A stretch of 64,000 bases of DNA from Ochromonas danica. Taxonomy: Eukaryota > Sar > Chrysophyceae > Chromulinales > Chromulinaceae. Where the stretch lies: contig VKHL01000039.1 of assembly GCA_015146655.1 (NCBI GenBank), positions 62,001 through 126,000 of the forward strand, read 5' to 3'. The position numbers and the translations under genes are program-made. Numbering within the stretch: position 1 is the first letter of the stretch; each line of letters starts with the position of its first letter. This document shows positions 38,088 to 48,790 of this stretch, in pieces. The notes under the pieces are model-generated. The model was not told where the DNA came from. It saw nothing but the letters and a program-made list of their open reading frames with translations, and did no database searches.

Positions 38088-40561
38088 ATGGCAGATCTTC
38101 ATAGAGATCAACCATTATTTGACCGTACTTTACCCATTGATATCATAGGTGATTATGATGGTGGTCGATCAAACTTAGTTTTCCGTGTTTTACAAGGAAA
38201 TCAAGCATCAGCTGTTGTTGGTCAAACTGAACGAGTGATTCATTTTGAGGTTTGACAAAAACTAACTCTCTTTATCTACAATTTATTTTGACTTGTGTGC
38301 TTACCCTATCTCTTTCAATTTGCTCATATGATTGAATAGATTACTGATGATCGAGATCCATATTTTCTGTATTTCTTAGATGTCTCTGAATCATCTTTCC
38401 CAGCACTAAAACGTGATCAAGGAATTATGGTTGAATTTTTAGATTTTCCTAAAAATATTATTCAACTATTAGAGTTATGTCTACAATCTGTGGTAGGACC
38501 TATTGTTGTAGTGGATACTAACACAACCTCTCCTTCCACTTTCTTTGGTGGAGGAGAGGCTAAAATGGCCTATAAAGCTACATTAGATACTACTAATGGA
38601 TGCTTCTCTATTATTGAGGCTAATAAATTCAAAGCTACAGTACAGATATCTCTTTCCTTATGCAAAGGTAACGACGAAGCTATTAAAAGCTATCTGGCAT
38701 CACGTTTGAGTCTTTCACTCTCTCTTCTAACAAGACAAAGTTTACAGATTGAAAACTTAGAACATAGACAATATACCTTAGAAGGTGAAAATCGCAGGAT
38801 AATGGAAGAAAGTAAAGAACAAAGTACGAATCGTCTATTAGAATTACAGAATTGTCGTGTAGAACATCGTGAAGAAATGAATCAAACTGTACAATTACAT
38901 TTAGATAAATTATCAACTATGCAAAGACAATATGAAGAAGAACTTAATTCACTTAAGAAGAACTTTAGTGAGAAAGAACAAGATCTTCAAAGTCAATTAC
39001 ATCATACAGAACAACAATTAGCAGATAGTAACTATCAAACGAAATCATTAGAATTTCGTCTTACTGAATTACAACGACAACTTTCCTTGACAGAGACTGA
39101 TCGCCAGCATTATTTAGATGAATGTGGTCGTTTGAATGAAAGAGTGAGAGAAGTTGAAGTAGCACTAGTGGAGGAAACAAAGAAACGATCTGACCAGGCA
39201 CAACAAATTGCTTCCCTTTCTGCACAATTGGCAGAAAAGGAAGCAAGTGTACTTCATTTCACTCGTGCTCATCAAGTCTATGAAGAGAGTAAAGTTTCTC
39301 ATGAAGAGAAAGTACAATATTTCCGTCAACATTGGCAAGATGAACAACAAGAAGTAGAGAAATTACGTCATGTCTTACAAAGTAAAGAAGAAGAAATCAC
39401 AAAACTTCAAGGTGAAGTGAATACATTGAAAGAAAGGATCAAGACAAAGAATGTGGTGATTCGCAAAGAGGTAAGGATGAATGAATGATGGGTCAATGAT
39501 GCATTGATTGATTGTTTTGAGTCTGAAGTCTAACTTCTTCTACCTTGTTGTACAGGATGCTATTATCCAAGAACTTCAAGGAAAACTACAAACAAGTGAG
39601 AAACAATGTAATCAACAAGCTATATCTCTAGATGGCTTTCGAGATGAAACAAATCGATTAAAGGAGAAACTTCGTCTCTCTGAGGAGCGAATAGCTGAAA
39701 GTAATGAGACCATCGCGAAGAACACACAGGTCAGTATTGTTTTGTTTGTTGGTTTTCACTTTCTTCAAGCTTCATTTAATTAGGCGTGTCGCATGTTAAT
39801 AATGCTGATAATAGATGATCAACTACTTGGTGGGTGAGTTGGAAATGTGGCAGTTGGGAGAGAATGTTCATGCAACTCCTATCACTCCTCTGCCATCTCG
39901 CGCTCCTGCATCATCTACTGTTGCTTCGTCTTATTACACACCGACGTCGTCGGCTGCAAATACCGCTCCTCCCCTTCCTCCACTGAGGCGCACTGCTCCT
40001 GCTGTGGTGACTCCAATTGATCACCAGCTACCTAGTGGTCTTGGTGGATCAGCTGTATCCAACAAGCTCATTCGTCCACCTGCTGTGGATGAGGTGGTGG
40101 CTCGCTACAGTCGCGTTTCTCCTTCAGCCGCCACTGTGTCGTTCAACACGACCAATTTAACGACCAATAAATCTCCTCTGGATATGCGCATCAATACGCC
40201 ATCCTCATCTGCTTATGGTTCTTCTACCGCCACAACGATGGTTACCGTTCCTCCTACAACAAGTTCGACCAGCAACAAGGAGCAAACCTCTTCGCTTTTG
40301 CCATTGTCATCAAAGCAGAACTTCAGAGAGGAGTTCGACGAGATTGTTAAGAAGTATGCTGACCTCTCCCAGGAAAACAGTGCTCAGTCATCCTCTCTAA
40401 GTAGCTATTTCATGCAACAGGATCAACAAGGAGCAGGAGGAAGTGTTGGTAGGGGTAGAGAGGAGGAAAGTAGCGTTGATATAAATCAACTAAGCTATTA
40501 TAATATCTCTGCAAGGGATGTCTCACCTCCACATAAGAAGAAACTCTCTGAAGTTAAATGA
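38088..40561 (+). CDS. SAS6: SAS-6 centriole cartwheel protein
   Basis: Four exons (38088-38249, 38340-39470, 39556-39729, 39815-40561) join in frame to 737 aa. The N-terminal head domain is typical: VIHFEITDDRDPYFLYFLDV, ESSFPALKRDQGIMVEFLDF, then ISLSLCKGNDEAIKSYLASR. An insertion (residues about 93-135) lies within the head. A long coiled coil covers roughly residues 170-470 (RQYTLEGENRRIMEESKEQS; LAEKEASVLHFTRAHQV). Near the end of the coil, MINYLVGELEMWQLG corresponds to the conserved ISWLN-RE-N-YQLG motif. A disordered Ser/Thr/Pro-rich tail follows, with clearly higher GC than the 5' exons. SAS-6 dimers form the ninefold cartwheel that templates centrioles and basal bodies, so this alga or its life cycle has flagellated cells. 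Intron 1 has a GTTTGA donor, which is less common than GTAAG. Confidence 0.93.
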
Positions 40562-40777
40562 TTAGTTTGATATGTGTTGTATTTTGTTGTTGTAATTCTA
40601 ATACCAATGATAGCTTTGCCAATGAATGTAATTCCAATACCAATGAATGTAATCAGATGGATGGGATCGCCCTTTACATGTAAATAGACTGTCCAAAAGT
40701 CCAAAAGCCGCAAGCCAGACACTCACCTCTGACTGCTGGTCACATGAACAAAACGAAAACGGCAAACTTGAAAGACA

Positions 40778-41920
40778 ATGTTCACCCTTAGCTTTAGTCT
40801 TGTATCATTAATTATCACAGCGTCAGGTACTGTCTACTTAGGATCGATCTTAAGCACAGGAGGACAAGCATCTCTTCTACACCGTATTGTTGATGAAGAA
40901 GAACAGGAGGCTCTGACTTGCTCACAGGCCATTGCCATGCCCATCTATGCAAGCTGCTGTCTTATCGTGCTTTTCTTCTATTTTACCTATGTTCAATATA
41001 TCCTTCTATTTTTGATCATTTCTTCTGCAGCAATTTCAACTTACAATCTTTCGGTTATTGCTCTTGCCTACTTGCAAGCAAAATGGTGTTCATGTGGGTA
41101 TGGGGAAGCATATCGTCTTTGGTGTATTCCTTTCCTGTCGGTGCTAACGACTGGTCTTGTTCTGTTGGACTACTTTTTGAATGATAACTATTTATGCAAT
41201 GATTTGCTGGGAGTGTCATTAGCGATTATGTTTATTTCCACTTTGCGCTTCCCTTCAATTAAGTTGGCTACAATCACTCTCCTTCTGTTAGTTGCGTATG
41301 ACATATTTTGGGTATTTTTCTCGGAGTACTTTTTTAGTCAAAATGTGATGGTTGAAGTCGCCACAAAGAGTCCTTCCAATCCATTGCAAGCCTTGGGTGA
41401 GAGTTTGGATGTTCCTGTATTAAAAGCAGCTGCACGATCTCTTCAGCTTCCGATTAAACTTCTTGTACCTTATGAAGATCGCTTTGTAATGCTTGGACTA
41501 GGAGATATTGCTTTACCCGGCGCTTTTGTTGCCTTGTCACTGAAGTGTGATGATTATTTGGACCGACTTTTTCTTCGTGCCAAACTTGATAACCAACCTC
41601 ATCCTCAAATGACCACTGAACGTAGAGATGATGAGCAATTAGCTCTTCTAGAGACAGGAAACTCTTCCATTTTGCATGGTGGCAGCAATGAAAGTTTGGT
41701 TGGCGGTGAAACACCAAACAGCAAGAAGAGCAGGTTGTTCATTTGGACATGGTTTGGATATGTCTTTGGTCTCATATTAGCACTCTCAATGTCCTTCATA
41801 ACGCGCCATCCACAGCCTGCTCTAATATATCTTGTCCCCACAACTGTTGGGATGTGCTTGGGAAGAGGGTGGTTTTGTGGACAGCTCACGCTCATTTGGT
41901 CGGGTCCGTTCCCTGTTTAA
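40778..41920 (+). CDS. Signal peptide peptidase-family intramembrane aspartyl protease
   Basis: Intronless, 380 aa. Nine or so hydrophobic segments; an N-terminal segment (LSFSLVSLIITASGTVYLG) may be a signal or first helix. The catalytic motifs of the presenilin/SPP family are all present: LLLLVAYDIFWVF (YD, helix 6), VMLGLGDIALPGAF (GLGD, helix 7) and HPQPALIYLVP (PAL, helix 9). A hydrophilic loop rich in Glu/Asp/Ser (DERRDDEQLALLE-like) lies between the GLGD helix and the next. SPP/SPPL enzymes cleave type II membrane segments such as leftover signal peptides in the ER, Golgi or endosomes. It stands 216 bp after SAS-6 on the same strand. I cannot tell SPP from SPPL. Confidence 0.92.
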   Translation: MFTLSFSLVSLIITASGTVYLGSILSTGGQASLLHRIVDEEEQEALTCSQAIAMPIYASCCLIVLFFYFTYVQYILLFLIISSAAISTYNLSVIALAYLQAKWCSCGYGEAYRLWCIPFLSVLTTGLVLLDYFLNDNYLCNDLLGVSLAIMFISTLRFPSIKLATITLLLLVAYDIFWVFFSEYFFSQNVMVEVATKSPSNPLQALGESLDVPVLKAAARSLQLPIKLLVPYEDRFVMLGLGDIALPGAFVALSLKCDDYLDRLFLRAKLDNQPHPQMTTERRDDEQLALLETGNSSILHGGSNESLVGGETPNSKKSRLFIWTWFGYVFGLILALSMSFITRHPQPALIYLVPTTVGMCLGRGWFCGQLTLIWSGPFPV

Positions 41921-42271
41921 TGTGGATCCATACTGCTGGCAGTCTAATAGCGAATATCTCTCAATAGCTGTGGATAGGATAATTTCGTGAACAGAGGTTA
42001 ACCTTAACCGTATCTTTCACAAGTGATTTTCAGTTTGAACACAACGTCAGTGAACGGGGACTTTGTCCTGCTGAAGAGTGTTCCTTATGCACTGCCGAGG
42101 TATCTTTCATAGATTTGAAGACATCTGAACTGAAAATGATTAATGAAAGATACGGTTGACACTGGGGATAGGAGACTTGACAATGATCACAATCAAATGC
42201 CCTCTTTCTTCCTTCAAGAGTGAGAAACAAAACCTGCAGGAAAGCTCAAGCATAATTTATACTTCAACATA
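41921..42271. other. intergenic region with an imperfect inverted repeat
   Basis: 351 bp between the protease gene and the RING gene. 42006-42036 and 42128-42157 form an inverted repeat: AACCGTATCTTTCA (14 bp) and ATTTTCAGTT (10 bp) both pair, with six unpaired bases between. A GTATCTTTCAT copy also sits in the loop at about 42100. It might be a structured 3' UTR or an RNA hairpin. Confidence 0.6.
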
Positions 42272-43087
42272 ATGAAGAGGTTTCTGAAAGAATTTGAACA
42301 AGGAGGACTACCTAACCCTAATCATTCTTTGGATAATAGCTATCGATTCAAGAAAAGGAGGGCATTCTATCATCATCGCAAATCTCCAACCTTTCGTTCC
42401 CGTCCTTCACCTAGAGTGAGCTGTTCTGGCTTACCTTCTCGTGAAGATATGGCAGGTTCGGCCTGGAACACACAGAAGAATGTCGTCACCCCTGATAAGC
42501 AGTCACTTCATGAACATCAAAATTCATTTGATCATGTGGTAAGAATTGAATGGCAGGATAGATTCATCTCTTATCGTCGGTTAATGTTCTAGGTGCAACA
42601 ATTGCGAAACGATTTAGAAGTGACAAGAGACCAACTCTACGAAACACAAAAGGATTATATGTCTATTGAAGATGAAGCGCGCAAATTATTGGTTGAGCTG
42701 TCTCAATGGAGAGGTGATGAAGCAGCTTTGCAGCTATTCACCATTCAAGATTGTGAAACTATGCGAATGGATTTGTTGAGATCTCTGGAGTCTGTAGAAG
42801 CCCGAAAGGTAACTCCAGTGTTGATGGTTTGATGGTGCTTGTGTAACATTTTCTACATATACATGCAACAGAATCAACTCATCCAAAATGAACTGGTTCA
42901 ATCGCAAGAAGCTCGTCTATGTGCTGTCTGTTGGGAGAATGAAAAGAGTGTTGTTCTTCTACCTTGCCGCCATTTTGCACTTTGTCAGCCATGTTCAAAA
43001 CTGAATGATGAAGAGGGGCGCAAGAACAAAGGCAAATGTCCCATTTGCAGGCAAGACACATTAGAGAAGCTCGTCATTTTTGGCTAG
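42272..43087 (+). CDS. RING-HC E3 ubiquitin ligase-like protein
   Basis: Three exons (42272-42538, 42593-42808, 42872-43087), all joined in phase 0, give 232 aa. The N-terminal third is basic and unstructured. The middle is a coiled coil (VQQLRNDLEVTRDQLYETQK, ARKLLVELSQWRGDEAALQL). The C-terminal RING is CAVCWENEKSVVLLPCRHFA followed by LCQPCSKLN...CPICRQ, i.e. the C3HC4 pattern with the last pair 11 residues from the end. A C-terminal RING after a coiled coil is common in IAP/MULAN-like ligases. Substrate is unknown. Confidence 0.85.
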
Positions 43088-43709
43088 AAAGAAGGTAGCC
43101 CATATTTACATGGTGTTTCTCTTTACTTGTAAAGTGGTTGGCGATTCCTGTTGTTGTACCTTGCTAATTCTAAGCAGATGGTTGTTATCACGATACCCCA
43201 AAAAGCATGGTTTACAACTTTATGTGGTGGCATCGATTTTAATACGATTTTGTCGCTTCTTTGCAGCATCAAGCATAACATACAGCATATGATGTTAGAA
43301 GGATTCCTGTTCCGAGCTGGTGTCTCGAAGAGGAATTTCAGCTTGAAACTGAAGAAAAGAGATATAAAGTGAATTATCTTTTCACTTACGTGCGATTAAT
43401 GAGACCTGGCTCTTAGTTTATTCTACTAATATTGAAGCATCTTTTCCTCCCAAGCCCATACGTCGTGTTACACAATCTCAAGCAAGACCAGCTCGTGATT
43501 CGATGCTAAAGGTGAGTTAACGATTGCCGCGAGAAGATGGAGATCAACTCCCCAGAACAAGAAACGCCAACAAACAAGAAACAGCTTTTGCTGGAAGAAC
43601 AGGTTGCCGTGAGCATCTTGCAGTGCGGGGTGTGTGAAACAAGTCGGAAGTGCACCGAGTTGAAGAAGGCAACAGACTGGACCACAACTAAACAACCACA
43701 ATCAGCAAA
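43088..43709. other. gap with possible unassigned exons
   Basis: 622 bp without a called gene. On the plus strand about 43302-43370 reads RIPVPSWCLEEEFQLETEEK. A 48-nt GT-AG intron candidate follows (about 43371-43418), then about 43419-43510 reads VYSTNIEASFPPKPIRRVTQ and SQARPARDSMLK before a GTGAGT donor or stop. The two pieces join in frame, so a short gene or the 3' end of an alternative transcript may lie here. I found no family match and no start. Confidence 0.35.
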
Positions 43710-44162
43710 ATGAACCCCTTTCAATTATTGCAGTGGCATCTTCTCTCCGTTGGTATTTGGACTGGATGCGTTGGCACAGAGTTCTTCTTTGAACGAATGC
43801 TTGCCAATCAAAGCAAAGAAGTGAAGAAGATTGTCGCTCAACTTCACTATTGGGTTGACCTAGTCATTGAAATCCCTGCTTCTATTGGTGTTCTTCTTAC
43901 AGGAAGCAAGCTCATGCTTGATCTTGGTGTCCATGGTGACCGCGTCCTCACCGCCAAGGCGGCTGTGGGCATGACCGCTGTTGCCTTCAACTTCGGATAC
44001 TTTACTCAAGTTTACCGACGTTATCAAGCGACACTAAAAGACGATTGGGAAGACTTTGAAGTGGAGAACAAGTGGCAACAGAAATTGAGCAAGGGTGTCT
44101 TCCACAGTCTGCTTGTCGCTCTTGGTCTGGGACTCTACATGACCCACCGAAACAATAAATAA
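43710..44162 (+). CDS. Small four-helix membrane protein, unknown function
   Basis: Intronless, 150 aa. Four hydrophobic segments: LLQWHLLSVGIWTGCVG, HYWVDLVIEIPASIGVLLTG, TAKAAVGMTAVAFNFGYFT, and VFHSLLVALGLGLYMTH. His residues stand in or next to helices 1, 2 and 4 (QWH, LHYW, FHS), which could bind a heme or metal as in DUF2269/HemJ-like membrane proteins, but this is only a resemblance. No signal peptide beyond helix 1. It is convergent with the DOT1-like gene. Confidence 0.72.
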   Translation: MNPFQLLQWHLLSVGIWTGCVGTEFFFERMLANQSKEVKKIVAQLHYWVDLVIEIPASIGVLLTGSKLMLDLGVHGDRVLTAKAAVGMTAVAFNFGYFTQVYRRYQATLKDDWEDFEVENKWQQKLSKGVFHSLLVALGLGLYMTHRNNK

Positions 44163-44421
44163 ACAAGAAACACTTTTTGTATAACACAGAAAGATGACAA
44201 AAGTCATCGTCAGTCTTAGGTCTAGTAGCTATTATCACTGTCTACCATCTGCGTGCATATGGTGGCAGTAGTTTGTTAAAATAATCAAAATTATTGCTAT
44301 CATCATTATTTGTCTTATTGTTCTGGTTGAGTGAAGTCCACGCACACACTATCACACACAACTTACTATCCCATGGGAACCCATATACCGCTATTAATCG
44401 TGAGCTTCCTCTCCCACAAAG

Positions 44422-45384
44422 CTACAGCTTGACTTGGATGAAAACATCAGCCATGCCCCTAAACAAAGTCCACCCATATATCAGAATTCAATACTTCTAT
44501 CCATCATTGCAGAGTAAAGACACTTACCAACTCATCTCTTGTCTAAATTCTCGTCGTATTTCAAATCCTAACTGTTCTGGAAAGAAAACACTTAAAGTGA
44601 TAATAACAGTCCCAGGTGATAAAGTCTGTGCTGCATGTTTGCCAATTCGATCCATCATTTCATTATCAAAGCAGGTACTATTGATATAAATTACACTAGC
44701 ATCATGCCAATCAGCTTGAAAGAGATCATTGTGATAAAAGGAGATGGGAGGATAATGGCTATCAATACTACGAATACGTTCTTCATAGACTTCTTTCACT
44801 GAAATAGCAATTTTATGTAAATTCTCAATAATTTCAATACCAATACAATGAGAGAACACTTGTGTTAAGGCAGCAGCTACAACCATTTTCCCACTACCTG
44901 ATCCAAGATCATAGAATGAGAACTGTGATTGATTTAGATTATGATTAGTAGGAAGATCATTAGGATGAGAGGAAGGAAGAGAAGAGGTACTGAAAGAGGG
45001 AAGTAGATTCTCTTCTTCTAGAATCTCCATAATCTTATGCATAAGATTCATATCAATGACTTCACCATAAGTTAATACACCAACTTTCATACCTTTAGTT
45101 AATTGATTTTCACCAGATTTTCGTTCTTGTAAAGATTGAAAAGCAGTAAAGGAAGTTGGATAAGAAGTATAAAGCATTTGAAAGAGAGTATTCTCTCTGG
45201 TAATATCACGACCTCTATCACTTTCTTCATCATTACTCCATACTGCAAACTTACCAGTCTTGGTTAATTTCGTTGGATTCAACTCCATTCTTTTCTCTCT
45301 GAATGTACTGAAACTATTTGAGAATATCATCATCCACTCAAACCAAATGATATTATTACGATGCGTGTAAACGTGGACTGTCAA
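44422..45384 (-). CDS. DOT1-like SAM-dependent methyltransferase
   Basis: Two exons on the minus strand (45384-44528 and 44458-44422) joined across a 69-nt intron give 297 aa. The last exon codes for only 12 residues and completes the motif EMSW-GMADVFIQVKL. The SAM-binding motif SFYDLGSGSGKMVVAAAL (about residue 170) and CIGIEIIENLHKIA resemble the DOT1/KMT4 class, as do FYHNDLFQADWHDASVIYIN, STCFDNEMMDRI and SPGTVIITLSVF. The family methylates H3K79 without a SET domain. This copy is small and lacks extra chromatin domains, so the substrate may not be histone. Start is uncertain: ATG at 45384 or the later ATG at 45288 (MELNPTKLTKTG) both fit. Confidence 0.75.
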
Positions 45385-45858
45385 CTTTGTAGGGATGCTA
45401 ACTTTGTCTCGTTCGATCTATTTTCAATACTGATAGATTATGTATTCGACTAACTAAGAAATATATGTTCTATATTATTATTTTCTATAATTACAAGATA
45501 TTTTGGGTTAACTATGTGCAATATTTATGCATTTTATATTATTATTATGATATCGTAAGTTATTTGAACGCTACGAAGAATAAGATAGATGATGATTCTA
45601 CATCTTATTTAAATATATACTTCCATAGAAATAAGTTATCGTCTCTATATATTATCTGCTGGAATGAGCAATAATGAGGGAGATGAAGTGCACACCATGT
45701 CAAAAGCGATGTGGCAGAGGTAGGGTGAAGTAAATCTCCATAATTGAGGATTAAAAGTCGCAAGTCTGTTCACCCCTCACTGCATTGCCATCCATCGATC
45801 AGATCAACCAAACACTGGAGGTTGGTTGCTCTTCTCATTGGATAACATAGAGAGAGAG
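45385..45858. other. intergenic region between divergent DOT1-like and EF-G genes
   Basis: 474 bp, very A/T-rich (TTATTATTATGA-type sequence at 45475-45560). It should carry both promoters; no clear motif seen. Confidence 0.4.
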
Positions 45859-48344
45859 ATGTTGTCAAGTCTGCTTCGTTCTAGTAACTTCCGTGTACCT
45901 GTTACACGCTCTCCTTTTGCTTTAAGAGCAATGAGTACTGTTCCTACCAATATTGATATGCTTCGTACAAGGTATGCACAGAGTGGCTATACTTTAGAAC
46001 ACGTATCCCTGAACTATTAGTTAACCTTTAGATTCCTTTTTGTTTATGTCTTGATATAGAAACATTGGTATTTCAGCACATATTGATAGTGGCAAAACGA
46101 CATTAACTGAACGTATCCTTTATTATACTGGTCGTATTAAGGAGATTCATGATGTGAAAGGAAAAGATGGTGTTGGTGCTAAGATGGATTCTATGGATCT
46201 TGAGAGAGAGAAAGGTATTACTATCCAATCTGCTGCTACTTATTGCCAGTGGGGAGAGAACCATATCAATATCATTGATACTCCTGGTGAGTCCAATCTT
46301 ATCATTGAACATGATGATGATGTAAGATTCGAGGAAGAGCAGTTTGCTAATTTCTATGAGTGTATTGTATGATTTAGGTCACGTGGATTTCACCATTGAA
46401 GTGGAACGTGCATTACGTGTGTTAGATGGAGCTATTCTTGTCTTATGTTCTGTCTCTGGTGTGCAGAGTCAGACATTGACTGTTGATAGACAAATGAAGC
46501 GTTACAATGTACCAAGAATCGCTTTCATTAACAAGTTAGATCGTATGGGAGCTAATCCTCAGAAGGTAGGTTATATTTTCTATTCTTTACTTGAAATGTT
46601 GAGAACTTGTTTTATTGACACTACGTGGATGATGATGTGTTGTGTGTAGGCTTTGGATGGTATCAGAAATGAATTAAGATTAGCTGCTGATTTCATTCAA
46701 GTACCTATTGGTTTAGAGGGTGAATTCAAAGGTGTCATTGATATCATTAGTGAAGAGAGTGTCTACTTCCTTGGTGAGAAGGGTGATAAGATTGAAAGAT
46801 TCGCTGTTAAATCTGATCCTAATGTCACTGACGCTCAAAAAGAACGTTGTGCTGAATTACGTCAGCATTTAATTGAAAGGTTGGCTGAAATTGATGAAGA
46901 GGTTGGTGAGATCTTCTTAAACGATGCTGTTCCTACTGTTGAACAAATTCGTCAAGCCATTCGTCGCCAAACCATTGCCTGCCGTTTTGTGCCTGTTTGT
47001 ATGGGATCAGCTTTCAAGAATAAAGGTGTTCAATTGCTTTTGGATGCTGTCAACTATTATCTCCCTGCACCTGCTGAGAAGCACAACACTGCCTTCAATT
47101 TGGCAAAGAATGAAGAGAAGGTTGACTTGAAATGTTCCAATGAAGATCCTCTTGTGGCTTTGGCATTTAAATTGGAAGAGAGTCGATTTGGTCAGCTGAC
47201 TTATTTGCGTGTCTATCAAGGTGTTATTAAGAAGGGTATGAATATTATCAACCAAAATAGTGGTAAGAGAACGAAGGTTCCTCGTATTGTAAGAATGCAT
47301 GCCAATGAAATGGTTGAAATTGAACAAGCTGGTGCTGGTGATGTCGTGGCTGTGTTTGGTGTGGAATGTGCCTCTATGGACTCTTTTACTGATGGCCAAC
47401 TTCAATATTCTCTTGCTTCTATGTTTGTCCCCAACCCTGTGATGTCTTTGAGTGTCAAGCCTAAGGATATGATGCAAATCAATAACTTTTCCAAGGCTGT
47501 TCAGAAGTTCACTCGTGAGGATCCTACCCTGAGAGTTGTCACTGATGCCAAGACTGGTGAAACTATCATGAGTGGTATGGGTGAGTTACATCTTGAGATT
47601 TACATCGAGCGCATGAAGCGTGAGTATGGAGTTGAGTGTGTTACTGGACATCCTAATGTCAACTACAAGGAAACTGTTGGTGCAAAGGCTGACTTCAATT
47701 ATCTTCACAAGAAGCAATCTGGTGGTTCTGGACAGTATGCCAAGGTTATTGGTTATGTAGAACCTATTGATTTAGAGGAGGCCATGAAGAAGAACTTGGG
47801 CTTCGAGTTTGAGAACAATGTCATTGGTACCAACATTCCTCCTGAGTTTATTCCTTCTTGTGAGAAAGGTGCTCGTGCTGCTTGTGAAAAGGGTGTGCTT
47901 GCTGGCCACTCTCTGTTTGGCGTCCGTGTTGTCCTGACAGATGGTCAAGCACACGTAGTCGATTCTAACGATTTGGCTTTCCAACTTGCCATGCAGTATG
48001 GTATTCGTCAAGCTGTGAAGGCAGCTAAGCCTGCTATCTTGGAGCCTATCATGAATTTAGAAGTCAATGCTCCCAGTGAATTTCAGGGTACTATTATGGG
48101 TGGATTGAACAAGCGCAATGGTATGATCATGGCAACTGACTTGAATGATGATGGCAGCCAAGTTCGTATCATTGCTGATGTCCCTCTGGCTCAAATGTTC
48201 GGTTATAGCACTGATCTCCGCTCTTCCACTCAAGGAAAAGGTGAGTTTAGCATGGAGTATAAAGAGCATCGCCCTGTTAGCAGAGAGTTGCAAGAAGAAT
48301 TAATCAAGGCCTATGAGGCAAAGAGAGCTGCTGGTGAAGAATAA
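45859..48344 (+). CDS. GFM1: Mitochondrial elongation factor G (EF-G1 type)
   Basis: Four exons (45859-45971, 46060-46286, 46378-46565, 46650-48344) join in frame to 740 aa. The N-terminus ([20 protein letters not shown]) is basic and Ser/Arg-rich, as in mitochondrial presequences. GTPase motifs: G1 [10 protein letters not shown], switch region [13 protein letters not shown]3 DTPGHVDF (split by intron 2) and G4 NKLDRMG. Domains II to V follow in the normal order, with [20 protein letters not shown] in domain III and [16 protein letters not shown] in domain IV. The order and length match GFM1 rather than GFM2 or eEF2. EF-G moves tRNAs and mRNA on the mitochondrial ribosome. A plastid location is less likely because no signal peptide is present. 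Confidence 0.93.
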
Positions 48345-48790
48345 ATTGCTTGTAGTTAGATTGCATCTTGTGTGCATTCATAGACTACTAAAACATGGAT
48401 TGGATGGAATGTAAAGTGTTAAATTAGATATGTTGTTTTGGAAGGGAATAGGAAAGTCTAATGTGTCCACTGATGAATTAGCAAAAGTGTGGTTTCAACC
48501 TACCTTCTCCTCTTCGACCGGATAGTAGAGAGAGGGCACTGTATGTCGTGGACGAGCTGGTAAGGTCCAATGTGATTGGCTTGATCGTCGTTGACAGTGT
48601 CCCTGCCTTCATGCCTCGCACGTAGTTAGAAGGCAATATTCTCTTCTGCTAAGTGTGGAAGATAAATCAGAGTAAACCAACTCTTCTTTTCCATTGACAA
48701 TGTTATTAAACAGATAGAAGAATGAGATTGGGTCACTAACCCTCTAGTGTTGGTAAGTCTGGTCTTTGTGTAATTCCGTTTTTTCCGTTA
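48345..48790. other. intergenic region with locally repeated segments
   Basis: Contains a copy of a local repeat (about 48395-48450, ATGGATTGGATGGAATGTAA) found again at 53600 and 54162, and a 50-bp segment (48463-48513, AATGTGTCCACT then GCAAAAGTGTGGTTTCAACC) repeated at 49943-49993 upstream of the second rhodanese-like gene. Confidence 0.65.

Noticed and set aside
44294-44689. 131-codon plus-strand frame with a hydrophobic start
   Set aside because: Overlaps the last exon and intron of the DOT1-like gene on the other strand and has no family signature.
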